Positions 36,015 to 49,128 are shown, counted from the first letter of the stretch. The stretch is 64,000 bases of DNA from Azolla caroliniana (GCA_043228905.1 JBHGNT010000014.1:14818001-14882000), one strand, 5' to 3'. Notes: a model not told the origin generated them from the letters alone. Numbers and translations are program-made.

Positions 36015-36099
36015 GTACCACACTAAGTGATTTTCTTGGAAAATACAAAAATGTGCTTTTTATTCTAAGAAATTGTCATGGTCCAAAAAGTGATTCCTT

Positions 36100-37790
36100 G
36101 ATCTTCTGTAAAAAGACTATCCCCTAAATAAAAGCATTTCCTAAGTCCTTTACAACTAGAGAGAGATTCGAAACCATTAATACCTTACCTCTAGTTATTG
36201 TCACATTCTTCTTTCAAGGTGGTTGCGCTGTCTATTTTGGAGAAATGTTTTCTACGAGTACTAGTAGACCTTGTATTTATCCCTCTTGACGAAATAGATG
36301 AGTTGTTAACGTCGTTTCTAGTACATGACTAGGAATCCCATTATAAAAGATAACATTATCAACTTTTAGTTAAATCAATGAACATGCTTTTTATGCACCC
36401 AAATTGAAGAAGTGTTTTGATACGATTTAGCAAAATCCAAGTTACTCTTCTAATGGAAAGGGTGAGTGGAAGAGTTTGGTCGAAGGAATATAATCCACAT
36501 AACACTTAGCTTTTGATGATGCTCCACTAAGAAACACTTGGATTCTTCAATTTTTTTAAAATGAACTAGAGTTTGACCAACCTTTTCATAATTGATTATT
36601 GTACGTAAAGCAAAAACGCTTCCTCACATTCTTGTATTAATGTATAACCCAAGGGTTTATTGCAAGAGAATAGAATTTATGCTCATTTAAATTTTATATG
36701 GAAATAAAAACATAACCGAATCTCATTCTCCAATTCATTGTGGCAAACTTAAATGTTGTTGACAAATGTCACACTTACTACCACAAATATTTTACTTCTT
36801 TTGACTTATTATGTTTTATCATCCACACAAACAACACCAATGTGACCCACCTATTACACCATCAATGTGTGCGTATAAAACATATAGACTAAACACTACC
36901 TTTGGCATAGTCAGGATGGATAAGGGTTTGGTTCCAAGAAGAGAATGGCAACAAGCACATGAAAACAATTGAGTTCAGATGTAGCACTTTTCAGCATTCA
37001 TTTCGTTGCAATTGCTTATATGCGATTCTAACAAGCTCTATTTCTTCATTATTCAAACAGAAAATACAGATATGATTATTGAGCAATTATCAAATAAATA
37101 TGCACGATGTGCTTCATTGTTTAAACTTTACACCTCAATTATGGACACTTTCCTCAAGGAAAGAAAGAAGTTAAGAATAGAATGTCAATCATGATTCTTA
37201 AACACATTGCTCTATGGCAAATCAACATTCCATTGTGAACACATTCTCATCCTTGATGTTGAATGAACATTGGCCAAATCAACATTCCTTTGTATGACAA
37301 TGAATAGTGGACAATTGCCAATCCACACGAAGATCTTATTGAGGAATCAAATAGCCTATCTTTCTTGATAATTAGTCGGTGTCAACTTTAGGTTAACTTA
37401 AATGTACATAGCATACATAAAAATGTCTCTTTTCGAGTTCATGTCAACCTTATTAAAGGTTGTTCCACAATAGTGCATAAATTATAGCGATTAAATAGAT
37501 ATGACTTCATTAACTAGAAAATTGCTAACTGTCATATATAATCTACAATGGTCTACGAGACAAAGCACATAGCACGAGACAAGTGTGTTTGTATTATAAA
37601 AAAATGTTGTCTTTTTACCTTTGAGTTCAATGTGAAATTTCCGAAAGAATGTCATCCATGGGGTTTTTGAGCTCATCAAGCATTTGAATTTCAAGCATAA
37701 CCCACGTGGATTTCCTCTTTCACTTGCCAAAGAGAGAAATAAGGACACATTAAGACATTTGGTGAGAGACATAACCAATGACAGTATTTT
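36100..37790. other. Intergenic, nothing recognised
   Basis: No motif, repeat or gene model found. Confidence 0.45.
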
Positions 37791-37794
37791 CATC

Positions 37795-38030
37795 CAAACT
37801 AACAACTATAACAACAATTTTGACATAAGAGATGAGGTGAGTATCATAAGACTTGACGACTATAACAACTATTTTCGACGTAAGATATGAGGTGAGTATC
37901 ATAAGACTTGACGACCATAACAACAATTCTAGACATAAGAGATCGAGGTGAGTATCATAAAACTTAACAACTATAACAACAATTTTGGACATAAGAAATG
38001 AGGAGAGTATCATAAGATGTGATCTCTCAA
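37795..38030. repeat. Minisatellite of about 56-bp units
   Basis: Four units of the type ACTATAACAACAATTTTGACATAAGA, then GAGGTGAGTATCATAAGACTT. The array ends next to a MITE. Confidence 0.88.
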
Positions 38031-38042
38031 TTGGACAATGAC

Positions 38043-38425
38043 CAACAATTGACAACAGTTCGGTTTGAGAGGGTCAAAACCGAACCGTTTAAAAAATTCG
38101 AAATCTAAACTAAACCGTTAAAAATTCAAATCATTAAAACCACGGTTTTGTGGTTCGGTTTCAGTTTTCAAGTTAGGTCAAAATTCAAAATTTAAATTTT
38201 TAGAATTAAAATATTTCATTATTTTAAATTTTCAAAATTTTAAAGATTTTCCTAAAATGTGAGAATAAGGCCTGAAAATGAAAATATTATTTAAAAACTT
38301 TTTTTTTTAATTTAAATTTAAAAAAAAATAAAAAACCGTTAAACCGTTTAAACCACGGTTTCTAACTGTTGAAACCAAACCAAACCGTTTAAAAAACCTG
38401 AACCGTATGGATGCCATAACTTGTA
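38043..38425 (-). mobile_element. hAT-like MITE, copy 3 (degenerate)
   Basis: It matches the elements at 21343 and 46476 in reverse orientation: a start like CAACAATTGACAACAGTTCGG, AACCGAACCGTTTAAA, an AT-rich middle, and an end ACCGTTTAAAAAACCTGAACCG. The termini have decayed and I cannot read a target duplication, so the ends are approximate. Confidence 0.75.
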
Positions 38426-38992
38426 GAAGCAAAGGAAACATCAACTTTCGGAAAAACGACAGGTTCGTAGAATGTATTATTAGGAAGATACTCAAACTGG
38501 GAAATAACTTTTGGTGCTGAGGATAATGGGGCATTACCTTTGTAAGAGTTGTGTAAAAATCATCAATAAATGATTTCAGACCAACCAGTACATGTAATTT
38601 TGAAGACAGATTTAACTGGTTTCCACTTCAAATCAAACACCATGTCATTTTGAGGACAGATTAGAAATCAAGATCACTAGAGAGCAAGGGCAATATCGAG
38701 ATTGGGCGGCAGTTGGGCAGCTCAGATGTCACAATTGAATGCAGATTTATAGACGGTATATATTAAGCCTCTCCATGGGTGAGAATTGTAGATAGAACAG
38801 TATAGTGCCTTGCAATAAGTTGAACAATAACTATTCGTTGTGGATACTCTTATGCATCAGTATTAGTCAACATGAGAGAGATATTTGGAGGATTTATTAA
38901 GATGATTACAGAAACTGCTCATATAAGCAACATAATATTACAAAATCAATAGTAATGATACACCTCTATGATACAATCAAGAAATTTACACA

Positions 38993-41900
38993 TCAATCTT
39001 CAGAATCAAGGGATGTGTTCAAGAGACCAAGGTCTCTTTGTTGCTCTTCATCCATGTGAATTGTGCCAGGTAAAGCACCAGATAACAGTCTAGCAAATTC
39101 AATGCCAGACAACCAATAATGGGCTAAAAACATTCCATGATCGACAGCTTTACTAACCTTCTCTACGGATGCTTTCAAGTAACGTCGGTCTTTAACTGTG
39201 TGTGAGTTTCTAGCATTAAAACCTTCAAGTAAAACCTTGTCCAATTCAGAAACTTGCAAAAAACGTTCGGTTGCAGCTTCCCATGACAGCAAATACTGGT
39301 GCTCTGATGACAATGGCAACGGTTCAGCACTCATTGCTTGTTTGATTTTGTCAACAAACTGTTCACTTGATTTGTACGTATAGCAATTTGGAAAAGACTT
39401 AAAAAATTCATTTGATGGATGATCGGCGCAGATAACAAACTTTCCCATTGCAAGTGCCTCGGCAGTAGTGGTGCAGACGACATCACTCACACTAGGATTG
39501 ATAAAAACTTTGTAGCTGAGTCAAAATAAAAATAGCATAATGAGAACTTACAGGATAAAAGTCAATCATTAGAAAGGAATTTCCCAACATCTCCCTATCC
39601 CTCACCTATGGAGTGAGGAATCGGCATGGTCTCTTCCTTCATGAAAATTTATTCTTAATCCTTGTCTTTGTGCCTCCTCTCTGATTGCCAAAGAGTCTTC
39701 TCCATTTCCAAATACATCCAGTTGTATATCATTAAAGTCTTCCTTATGCTCTGACCACAAATCAAGGAGTTCCTGATATCCCTTTCCCCATACCATCTTA
39801 CCAAGAAAATAAGATTTGTGGTTAAACTCACTGTGTCCATTATCTTTATCCAATGTCATACTTCTTCCAATTTCAAGAAACTTCGGGCTTACTCCATGGA
39901 CATTGCAAACAACAGATTTTGGAAGATACTGTGTGGCTGCTGATAGGCGAATCACCTGTCACAGAAGGGGGCTTTAAATCATGGTACTTTACGTGCCAAA
40001 TTTCTACAGCATACTCAATAATACATTTCAACTTACTTTATGGCAATATATGTTTGCCATCCAGGTATTGACATACTTCAGAAAGAATGCTTGAAGGGGG
40101 CCATTTTTCTCTCTCTTAACATATTCCAAATAATTTGTGTGCACAATACCGACAACATATCGAAATTTTTGTGTCCATCGAGCTCCATGATGATACCAAG
40201 TAAGATGCTCCGGCTCTTCAAGAACAGCTATATCAGCATCTACCTCAGGTATAAATTGTGTCATGTCATCAACGGGAAGAATACTCCTTTTCTCCAAAGC
40301 AAACTGCATTTCACATTTCGCCAACAAATGAACACAAATATTGCATGCATGATGAGCTCTAAATTACATTATTTACCAAAAATATACTCCTTGTGCATTT
40401 CTAGATTACAAACTCACATGCACATGCTTATTGTAAAATCCATACAACCATCACTTGCATACAAATAAGAGAAGTATCTAAGGTAAAGAGACTTTGTACT
40501 AGATAAGATTCACAAGAACTTTTGGAACCAGAGAGGATAGAAGAATAAAGAAGGATTAAAGTTATTTAATAAAAGATAAGTGATTTAACGCTGGTGCTGT
40601 GTAAGGTTTTTTTATCCACTTCAGTAAAAACATTGATGTCCACTTGATGTTTAGTTACTCTGTACAAGAAGTACCAAAGTTCTTGTTGCCACTCTCTAAA
40701 ATAATGTGCTTGAGAGACAGTTTCTATCTGTAAAACATATTATGTACTACAAGCCTAAATCTCAAACCCAGAAGTAAATTTTCTTATTATTCTACTTTGG
40801 ATCTATTTGTTTATACCATTATGTTTTACAAAATAAATGCATTATTCATTGGACATCAACTTTACCTTTCCAGGATAGAAAACAATGTTGAATTCTGGCT
40901 GAAAACTGATTCTTGAACTTAGCCACTCTCGGATATACCTTTCCTGATCTTGTGGGGCATTGAAGGTCATCTGATTTGGATATACAAGTCTTTGATCCTT
41001 CTTTGAGAGCCAAGGAACAAGCAAAGTGACATTTATATCTCTACTCCTCGCAAGGTATGCTGCACGTAGAAGAGGATTAATTGCAGTTCCAGTCATCCAT
41101 GGTAAGCTTGCTGTTGTTGCAATAGTTATAGTTCTCTTATGTAGTTCTTTTTTGTCCTCAAGGAATGTATTTCTTCCCCAAATATCTCCACTATATGTAT
41201 AACCAGAACTATGTAATAAATTGGCTATCCTCAGATCCAATTCCTTGGCAGCTTTCCGTGTTTCCATTAGAACCATCGCAATGTCTTTATTAGGCACAAT
41301 ATCCCCAGAAGTTGAATGGTTATAATTCTTCCATCTTTGGAGTGAAGAGCAAATCTTCCCACAAAAATCTGGTGCAATAAAGGAGCATTAAAGAGGAGAA
41401 TTTAAGACTTCATCATCTCTGGTATATGTATTTAGTAAATTTTCTTTAAACCCAGAAACCAATATAAAGTCAACACGAGAATAAGTTAAAAACAAAAGAA
41501 AACAAGATAAACAGGGCAAGATAACAGACTTCCCCAATGCAGAGATAATTGTAATAGGAAGGAAGTTTACCTTTCTTCAAACCAAGCTGATGTAGAAGAG
41601 GTTCAGATTGTCTAACTAAGCTCTCAAAGAGTTCTGACACATCTACGGGATTTTCTTTTACAAAGAACTCCTAGAAAAAGAATGGTAGATCTGAGTAAAT
41701 CTCCATGAACAAAATTTACCAACTCTAAACTCTATAAAGTTTAAATCCTACTTGTCCAAGCGAATTTTTGAAAAATAAATCCCATTTCATAAAAGAAACC
41801 CTTGCTCAGAGTTATCATCTTTTGAAGTATCATTTGTACATTTTTTTAAATGGAACAAGTAGATTAAATACATCCTCCTTGTTGGCCACAGTTCAATATA

Positions 41901-44588
41901 GGATTTTGTATTAGAGATTTTAGCCTGATCCTATAAGCCAAATCCTTTGCATCAATAAATCATACCATAAACAATCAGGGAATGTAAACACAAATATAGA
42001 ATTGATGTTTGGAAGTGACAATTCGTGAAGGAGATATCCCCATAGAGGTTCAAAGAATGCGATAAAGTGAAAAAAATGATAAAGAAATTTTCTATGAACA
42101 CCACAAGATCTCTCTTCTTGAGATCTTATAGCATGACAGACAACTGTCGCTTAGAGAGTATGGAATTGTGATGACGTTTTCTACATTGTGCATTAATCTT
42201 ATCTATGTTGTCCTGCTGGGTTGTGCATTTTTTAAGTGTGAGTGGGTAATTGCAATATCATCGGCAGAGATGATGTGATGTCCACACATTTTATACTATA
42301 ACCAGAAAACAGCTCCCCAAGAGAAACACCTGGTGTGCAAGTCGGCATGTGAAATGATAGATTGGCAATACACCACAAATCATGGGCATATGGACAGACA
42401 GAAGCATATTCAGTGTACTGGTGACTTCAGTACAAAATCCTTGCACATGCCACATGTGGAATCATGGCCAACTCTAGACGTGCAGCTACGCACTTGTGGG
42501 ACTGCATGCACGGTTTGCCACTGAAAATAAAAATGCATAAACTCATATAAAGAGAACAAATTCAGGTCCAGAAGTGATTAAGTTGGCCTGTTACCAGAGT
42601 AACTTCCAGAGACAGTATTATCCCTATCGCACCACCAGTTCAGCATAATTTTACAACCAGAAAAGTTTCATATAAACAAAGAAATATCTCCTTATGATTT
42701 CGTGCTCACTATGACATAATTCACATCCAAAAGCTAGATTGTTCCTGAATAAAGAATTTGAGACGATGTTGGCCACAAAGACTAGGGGCCCTTTCATTTT
42801 ATTTTATTAATAATCAATAGAGATCGAACCCTAGAAATACAGCATGTAGTTTAAGCATATTTTGACACCAAAGCCCATACATAGAGCTCCCAAAGTATAC
42901 TCTTCTAAGCATAATGGCAAAGAAAACCTGATCTTACTAGCAAAGAGAGCAAATATGCTAGTCCTGTTGCATTTTATTTTATTTTCTAAAAGTGTATTTC
43001 GCCTCTCTAACATGACATTCCTCTTTATATAACTGAATTTCGAGTTTTCATTGAAAGAGAAGTTTTTTTGAATCTGATCTATCCTTTCTTCAGAAAAATA
43101 TTAGCCATCTCACTAAACCAGTCACTTACAGCTATTCAATGACAATTTACACATGGTCTCACTTAAAAGTGACTTTTATAAGGTGGAACTTTACAATTGG
43201 ATACACACTACTCCACACATCAAAATCCAATGCTAAGCGAATTGACGACATGGCTATCCCGAGGTCTGTGAACTGTAGCTCCTCTGGTCTATGGTCCATT
43301 GGCCCTTGGCCTTTTTCAGGTCTATGCAATGTCATTTTGCCCAGTATCAGAATTCAAGGTAAGTATAAGTGATGATTACTTAAGGATGTATGCTGGTTTA
43401 TGAGCCTTGGGCTGCAAATATAACCAAGTCCAATTCTGTGAACCCAAATCTTCGGGAGTAGATTAATAGTTATAGCAGGTTTGCTGTACAGTAGTATGAA
43501 GGTAGGTAGGTAGATAAGAGTTGCAAGGAGAGTTATATGTGAGAATATTACCAAGTTTAAAGCAAAGAAAGGCAGTGTTACCAGATATAGCATCATTTAT
43601 GAGATACACAAATGAGCTTCTATCAATCCGTAGACTCTGTCTAATAATCATATGAAGAGGTCTTCCTAAGCACCAAATCTATTACAGACTAGAGTTCCTA
43701 GATGTATCAAACCATATATAAATGTTGCTGGAAAAAAATAACATTTGGGAAAACGCTAAGGTCCTCGCCTTAATTAATTACCTAATACTTTTAAAACTGG
43801 TCATTATAAAAAATGACAAGGAGGCAAGGACATACTTTCTCTGAGCTTGAAATTGATGTTGGCAGGTTCTGCAAATACAAAAAAGACAATGCATACATGA
43901 ATCTACATCAAAAAGTTTGCAAGAAACCAGAACAACAGTTGAGAATTTTTGCTTTACACTCTAATAGAATTTACACTTAACATACCATGAATTTCTTTGT
44001 ATTCCCAAAAAACTCCATCCTTCTCAAGTTCTCAAGAAAATGTATTGGTGTACTACTGGCCATTAATGTTTCTTCTATCTCCATGATGCTCACTCTCAAA
44101 CGCCTTAAAGGTTCCCACTCTTGTAGAGAATATGTTTGTTTTCCTTTCCTAGTCTTCTCCCATTCCTGTAGAGCTAGCTTCGTCCCTTCCCAATCAAGCA
44201 GAAATCTCTTATCACGTTTGGATTGTTTATAATGTATTTCGTTTGAAAGATGATCTTCAAAGAACGGTTGACATTTTCGCACAAAACAAGGCTCTATCTT
44301 GGATGGCGGCGGAGGCCTCCAAAAGCCAACCATTTCCACATTTCTACTCTGATTTTCATTATTACTGTCTAAGATCTGAAAACCACTGAGACTGAGAGAG
44401 ATTTTCTTGCAATTTTCCCATTCCTGATTGAAAGAATTGGCCATACCACTCAAAGGAGATTTGAATGACTGCACTCTCTGAACCATAAGCTTAAAATCAC
44501 GATCTGCTGCACTCTTTTGTGCATCTATCCAATCTTTTGAAAAGAAAAGAAGGTTCACATTTGATTCTTTCCTTGTGTTTCTCGCCAT
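38993..44588 (-). CDS. DGD1: Digalactosyldiacylglycerol synthase, DGD1 type
   Basis: Transfers galactose from UDP-galactose to MGDG to make DGDG in the plastid outer envelope. Seven exons on the minus strand: 44588-43986, 43868-43836, 41670-41571, 41368-40866, 40303-40037, 39955-39606 and 39515-38993. All have GT-AG borders and consistent phases, giving 792 residues from the ATG at 44588 (Arabidopsis DGD1 is 808). The N-terminal DGD1 extension is present ([34 protein letters not shown]). The GT-B glycosyltransferase follows: [20 protein letters not shown] (residues about 295-315), [35 protein letters not shown], and donor-site [20 protein letters not shown]. Intron 2 is over 2 kb. The frame is open upstream of this ATG and a possible earlier exon lies at 46102-46170, so the true N-terminus is unsettled. 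The family call is very secure. Confidence 0.95.
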
Positions 44589-44899
44589 ACAAAATAAGAT
44601 TTTTTTCTCCGTCCTTCTGGTTAAATTTTGGAGAAGCTCAAGTGTTAACTGTACAAATGATGGAGTTTTTTCTTCTCTTCTAGCAAAACTGCTGCCTAAG
44701 ATGATATACGAACAAATAATCTGTTGTACGCTTCCTGAGCTTGAAACACATGCTTTATCACACAAATAAAGTTTAGACAGATGTTTTTTGCTAGGATGAT
44801 ACGAAGAAGCTTTGTTCTCTGTCCTTGCACTAAATGGCAACAAAGTTCAAGCTTCAACTGTTTAAGTGAAGCTATATATGGCACTCTTGTGTTGTGACT

Positions 44900-46101
44900 G
44901 AAATGAATTGCAAGAATACGAGAGACGTTATAAACACATCCTTTGTTCTTGCAAGCCTTCTGAGCATGACATCAAATAATTTATTCACAAGCCCTGTAGA
45001 TAAACAAATATTTTATTGTAGGATGATATGAATAAGTTTCCTTCTCTATGAATAAACAGATGTTCTCCCATACGTTGATATGATTAGTTTCCTTTCTGTG
45101 TTCTTTACCTGAAGGACAAACTCCAGCTATCCCAACTGTGTGATTCAGACCTTGATTCTTACAGAAATGCCTTATAGGATGAAAATAATAGACATTCACA
45201 AGAACACCTTCTACTTCTACAACCTATCTGAAAATGAAACGGATTTCCCTATAAAGAATGAGGATAATAATTTGCAGGAATATCTTTATGTTCGTTATGA
45301 GATTTCTGTGACAAAATGGATGCTCGTGTGGAAGTTTTCCATATAGGAAAGAGGATGTTTATCAGAGAAAAGCTTCTGTTCTTGCAGGCTTTCTGTGATG
45401 AAATGAATGGTTTTCTTTTACAAACTTTCCGTGCAGGAAAATAAATGACGATTTTCGACAGAAATTGGATTTTGCAAACAATTCTTCTGTTCTTGCAAGC
45501 TTTCTGGGCATGAAATGGATGCTTTTTTAAGATAGTTTCTCCTGTAGGACAAACAGATATTCTCTAGCAGATAACCAACGTTTGGTTTGGCTGAAGGATT
45601 ACGGGCATTCCTCTAGAAAGTGGACGTTTTTTATGAAGAGAAAAATATGTCGTTTTCATAAAAGAATGTGTTTTCTGTTTTCTGCAGGAGGAACGAATGG
45701 CATTCTCTGTAAGGAAAATGCGTATCACTCGAAGAAGATCGAATCCTCACATGATGGAAGAGCTGAGATAAGGGCCTGATACTTTAGGGTTTCCGCAACA
45801 AGGAATAGATACCATGGAGAAAGAACGAAAGAAAGTGATGATGATTAGGAGGCGAATGATTCCACAGAAAAAATCAACAATCCTGGCATAATCAAACGAG
45901 CAGATAATAATGGCATGCGGGGATGTAGGGATTCCTCATCAGAAAAATGAATAGAATGAAGGAAGAAAGTTCCAGATCAATAAGAATAAGCGACGAATGA
46001 TTCCATCCAGCATTTCTCACTTTTTCCAGGACAAATCATTGAGGAAAGCAGGCAAAACGAGATCCGAGGGAACATATATGTACATACAGAGAAGCGCTTA
46101 C
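44900..46101 (-). repeat. Probable leader intron with degenerate repeats
   Basis: Imperfect units on the plus strand, such as GTTCTTGCAAGCTTTCTG followed by GCATGAAATG, recur near 44945, 45385 and 45500. A piece of it (AACAGATATTCTCTAGCAGATAAC, near 45551) has a diverged relative at about 47345. No coding frame. Confidence 0.5.
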
Positions 46102-46170
46102 CTGGCGCTGACGTGACGAAGAACGTGGGCCCTTCCTTCCGGAGGAGACAGAGACCTCTCGAGCTTCCAT
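46102..46170 (-). CDS. Possible alternative first exon of the DGD1 gene
   Basis: The minus strand reads ATG, then 22 codons (MEAREVSVSSGRKGPRSSS..), then a good donor CAG/GTAAGC. It ends in phase 0, and a phase-0 acceptor with TTTGTACAG exists at 44649, which would add about 43 residues before the ATG at 44588. A GA/CT tract and a poly-G run sit just upstream (46222-46260), as in many plant 5' leaders. It could equally be a 5' UTR exon or belong to another transcript. Confidence 0.45.
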
Positions 46171-46475
46171 AGCCACCAATTTACTCTTTGTTTTGTGTGT
46201 TGTTTATGCCACATTTTCTGTGAATGAATGAATGAGAGAGAGAGAGAGAGGGGGGGGGAAGAAATATGTAAAGAGAGTATAACTGGGGAAGGGTATTTGG
46301 GTAATTATGGAAAACTCTTAACCCGAGAGTATACTGTAACATTAATTTTAGTTACATTATACATACTAATATACTATATACTATATACTATGTAGTATGT
46401 ACTGTATACACTGTACATATACTATACTATGGAGAGGGGCTCCTTCTTATGAGACATTTCGCTTACGCTTGACAC

Positions 46476-46913
46476 TGACAATCGGCAATGGTTCGGTTGA
46501 ACCGAACCGAGAAACTGCGGCTTAACGATAAAAAACGGTTCGGTTCGGTTCAGGTTCGAGTTTTTTATAACGGTTCGGTTAGGTTAGGTTTTAACAATTT
46601 CATGGTTTTTAAAAGAAATTTAAGTTTGTTTTGAAACAACCTTTTCATTTTTAAGCCTAATTCTCGCATTTTAGGAAAAATCTTTAAATTTTGAAATAAT
46701 GAAAATTTTGAATTTTGAATTTTGAATTTTGACCTAAGTTGAAAACTGAAACCGAACCACGAAACAGCAGTTTTAACTGTTTGGATTTTTTTCTAACGGT
46801 TTCGGTTTAAATGGTTTCGTGGTTCGGTTTGGCTTGGTTCAAGTTTCAAACATTTTAAACGGTTCGGTTTTGACACTGTCAAACCGAACCAAACTATGTA
46901 TTGTCGATTGTTA
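46476..46913 (+). mobile_element. hAT-like MITE, copy 2
   Basis: A 438-bp element with ends TGACAATCGGCAATG and ATTGTCGATTGTTA, flanked by a perfect 8-bp target duplication CTTGACAC (46468-46475 and 46914-46921). It has the same AACGGTTCGGTT-rich arms and AT-rich core as the copy at 21343. Non-coding. Confidence 0.92.
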
Positions 46914-46924
46914 CTTGACACCTA

Positions 46925-47240
46925 GATAATGTGTTGTATCTATGCAAATGACACATTCATTGACTGTGTCACTTGAATATGGTTGAGGCCTGAAAAAAAA
47001 ACCAATGGCCAGTAAATGGCGACTAATGTATATAAGCTCTTTCAAGACACACGTTGGCCATAAGTTTTTTAGGGGGTTAATTGAATAACGTGTTGTATTC
47101 TGAGCAAATGGAATGTTGATTGTGTCACTTGAATATGGTCGAACATAAACAAATGGCCAACTTGAGGGAGGCTTATATGAGCTCTTTCGAGGCACCCTTG
47201 GGTTGGCCATAGAATACTTGTATAAGCCCGTGTGATGGCA
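46925..47240. repeat. Diverged tandem duplication of about 160 bp
   Basis: GTGTTGTAT, TGTCACTTGAATATGGT, AATGGCCA, AGCTCTTTC and GTTGGCCATA occur twice in order (units near 46931 and 47090). Confidence 0.75.
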
Positions 47241-47918
47241 AAACTCCCTTTGCTTAGACGTGATTCTTATGAACCCTTTCAAAAGCGTGTGAAAGTGGCC
47301 TCGATTTGATACTCACCCATCTTCAGCTGCATTACGAACAAACAAACATATATTTTCTAACAGATAACGGATGTTTTGTTGAAGGATTACAGGTGCCCGT
47401 TATGAGACGACTTCATTAGGATGGGTTATTACTTGCCCCTCATCAATTGGATAATGCTTCTCGAAAGGTAGGGATTGCACAAATGACACCTCACCTTCCC
47501 TAAAGTAGTGGCAATGAGTTAGTGTCACAAAAGTCGAATGTCTCTTTAATTGATTTGAAAACCTATAAGACGGAAACTATCGATTTTAGTTTTGCTATCC
47601 CAACTTGTTGTGGGTACCAATGGTGCGGGTGGTTGAAGCCATCCCATTTGGCCTATATTGTCTTTTACGAATTCATCTCCAAGAGTGCAAGTTGGCATTG
47701 TTTTGAAGTAAAGCATTTTCTCTTTCTATTTACATGTTTATATTCACACCCCTTGATGTCAAATCATGATCAATACAAAGTTTCTGTCAAGGAGCGTGGA
47801 TGTCACACACTATACCCCTTGATACCAATGAGTATTTGATACAAGTTTGCGGTTGCCTATCTTTGCTTCACAGTTCTATTTCTCAAAAATATATATATTT
47901 GCCAACTAAGCTAAACGC
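47241..47918. other. Intergenic, nothing recognised
   Basis: No gene or element. The open frame at 47522-47839 has no recognisable motif. Confidence 0.45.
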
Positions 47919-47993
47919 CCGTTGTCGTGAAGATCCGTCACTACGCGCGGATCGTGAGGCGGAACCGCCGGGGTTCTGGACCAGAAGGATTTA

Positions 47994-48351
47994 GAGTCGA
48001 TACAAGCTTTGGCGAGAAAGTACTTAAGATAGATTGGGAAAGAGAGAAGTTGAGATTACATGATTGATTTGAAAACGAATTTCTTCCTCTTAATTTTCAT
48101 AAAAAAAAAACCGTGTTTTTTCTCCTCCCCCTTCCCTCTTTTATAGATGCTCTCATGCATATGATGCATGTGAGTCGATACAAGCTTTGGCGAGAAAGTA
48201 CTTAAGATAGATTGGGAAAGAGAGAAGTTGAGATTACACGATTGATTTGAAAACGAATTTCTTCCTCTTAATTTTCATAAAAAAAAACCGTGTTTTTTCT
48301 CCTCCCCCTTCCCTCTTTTATAGATGCTCTCATGCATATGATGCATGTGAG
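47994..48351. repeat. 178-bp tandem duplication inside the solo LTR
   Basis: Copies 47994-48171 and 48172-48351 are nearly identical, differing in an A run and one base. Each includes the TATA box (minus strand; 48138-48146 and 48315-48323) and the leader downstream of it, so the LTR carries two promoters in tandem. Confidence 0.93.
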
Positions 48352-48494
48352 GGTACAAGACATGCATAAATTGCATGTTTGCCATTTGGCGCTTATGTAT
48401 TACATGTGGTGCATGATAACCATGTCACTCATTTTAGTTCTCATGTATGAGAATTTACATGTAAAACTACAATGATAGAAACATAATTTCAACT

Positions 48495-48570
48495 AAATAG
48501 CATGGCTTAATGGTAAGCCATTTGACTCCTAACTTGGAGGTGCAAGGTTCGAATCCTTACTTGCCCTCCT
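48495..48570 (+). other. tRNA-like module with A and B boxes inside the LTR
   Basis: TGGCTTAATGGTAAGCC resembles an RNA polymerase III A box and GGTTCGAATCC is a perfect B box, at tRNA-like spacing. The acceptor and anticodon stems do not pair, so it is not a tRNA gene. A 30-bp core (CTTGGAGGTGCAAGGTTC then AATC..TTACTTGC) is shared with the LTRs at 3056-3133 and 6086-6160, there on the opposite window strand but the same orientation relative to each LTR. Confidence 0.75.
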
Positions 48571-49082
48571 TGTATATGTAAATATGTATATATATTTATT
48601 TATCTAGTCGTCGGACGCCGGTTCGCCGGATACCGGTGCCGGATGCCGCCGGATCATCGGCTCCATTGCCGGTCCGGTTTTGGTTGGCCAAAACCCTTTA
48701 CAAGTAGTTAACCCACCTCCACTCTTAGTTCAAGTTACCTTGAACTCTCTATGCTCCACACATAGACACAAAGATAATATCTTTTGCTCCACGTTATATA
48801 TGATAAGAGTTGTATTTGTCGTGCCTATGTGGGATATCTCACAATTTTTCTCCTTTCCTTTTACAAACTTTATACCCTCATATCTTGACATTTAGTTGTC
48901 CGTTTCTCGTGTAATAAAGTGCATTCGAAACCTCCATCATTTTGTACTTAGATATTAAATCTATTTAAAATGTTATCTTCACAATTATTGTACTACGTGA
49001 TTCATACTCGATTTCGTACGTTTTATAGGATTTTCACACTATTGCCGAAAATCTTCACGACACCGTTTTATAAATGGTTTGC

Positions 49083-49128
49083 TTATAACTAATGGAAGGA
49101 GTTTATTTTGGGAAAATAAATAAATAAA
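49083..49128 (+). mobile_element. Tiny 5'-truncated retroposon
   Basis: A 46-bp insert TTATAACTAATGGAAGGAG..GGGAAAATAAATAAATAAA between direct repeats TAAATGGTTTGC (49071-49082 and 49129-49140). Its TAACTAATGG then A-rich end matches the 3' termini of the inserts at 8402 and 10139. Confidence 0.75.

Larger units (their letters stand above)
47923..49062 (-). mobile_element. Solo LTR
   Basis: A 1140-bp block with inverted ends TGTCGTGAAGAT and ATCTTCACGACA, flanked by CCGT on both sides (47919-47922 and 49063-49066). On the minus strand it has a CTATAAAAG TATA box and ends with a segment similar to the 5' LTR at 2937-3595, so it is oriented minus. It carries a 178-bp internal tandem duplication and an antisense tRNA-like segment. 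No internal element sequence adjoins it, so it is what remains after LTR-LTR recombination. Confidence 0.85.

Noticed and set aside
35940-36023. Upstream ATG of the pectinesterase frame
   Set aside because: It overlaps the TATA box, and the second ATG opens directly into a signal peptide.
48495-48570. tRNA gene
   Set aside because: The B box is perfect and the A box fair, but acceptor and anticodon stems do not pair, and the same core sits inside LTRs elsewhere in the window.
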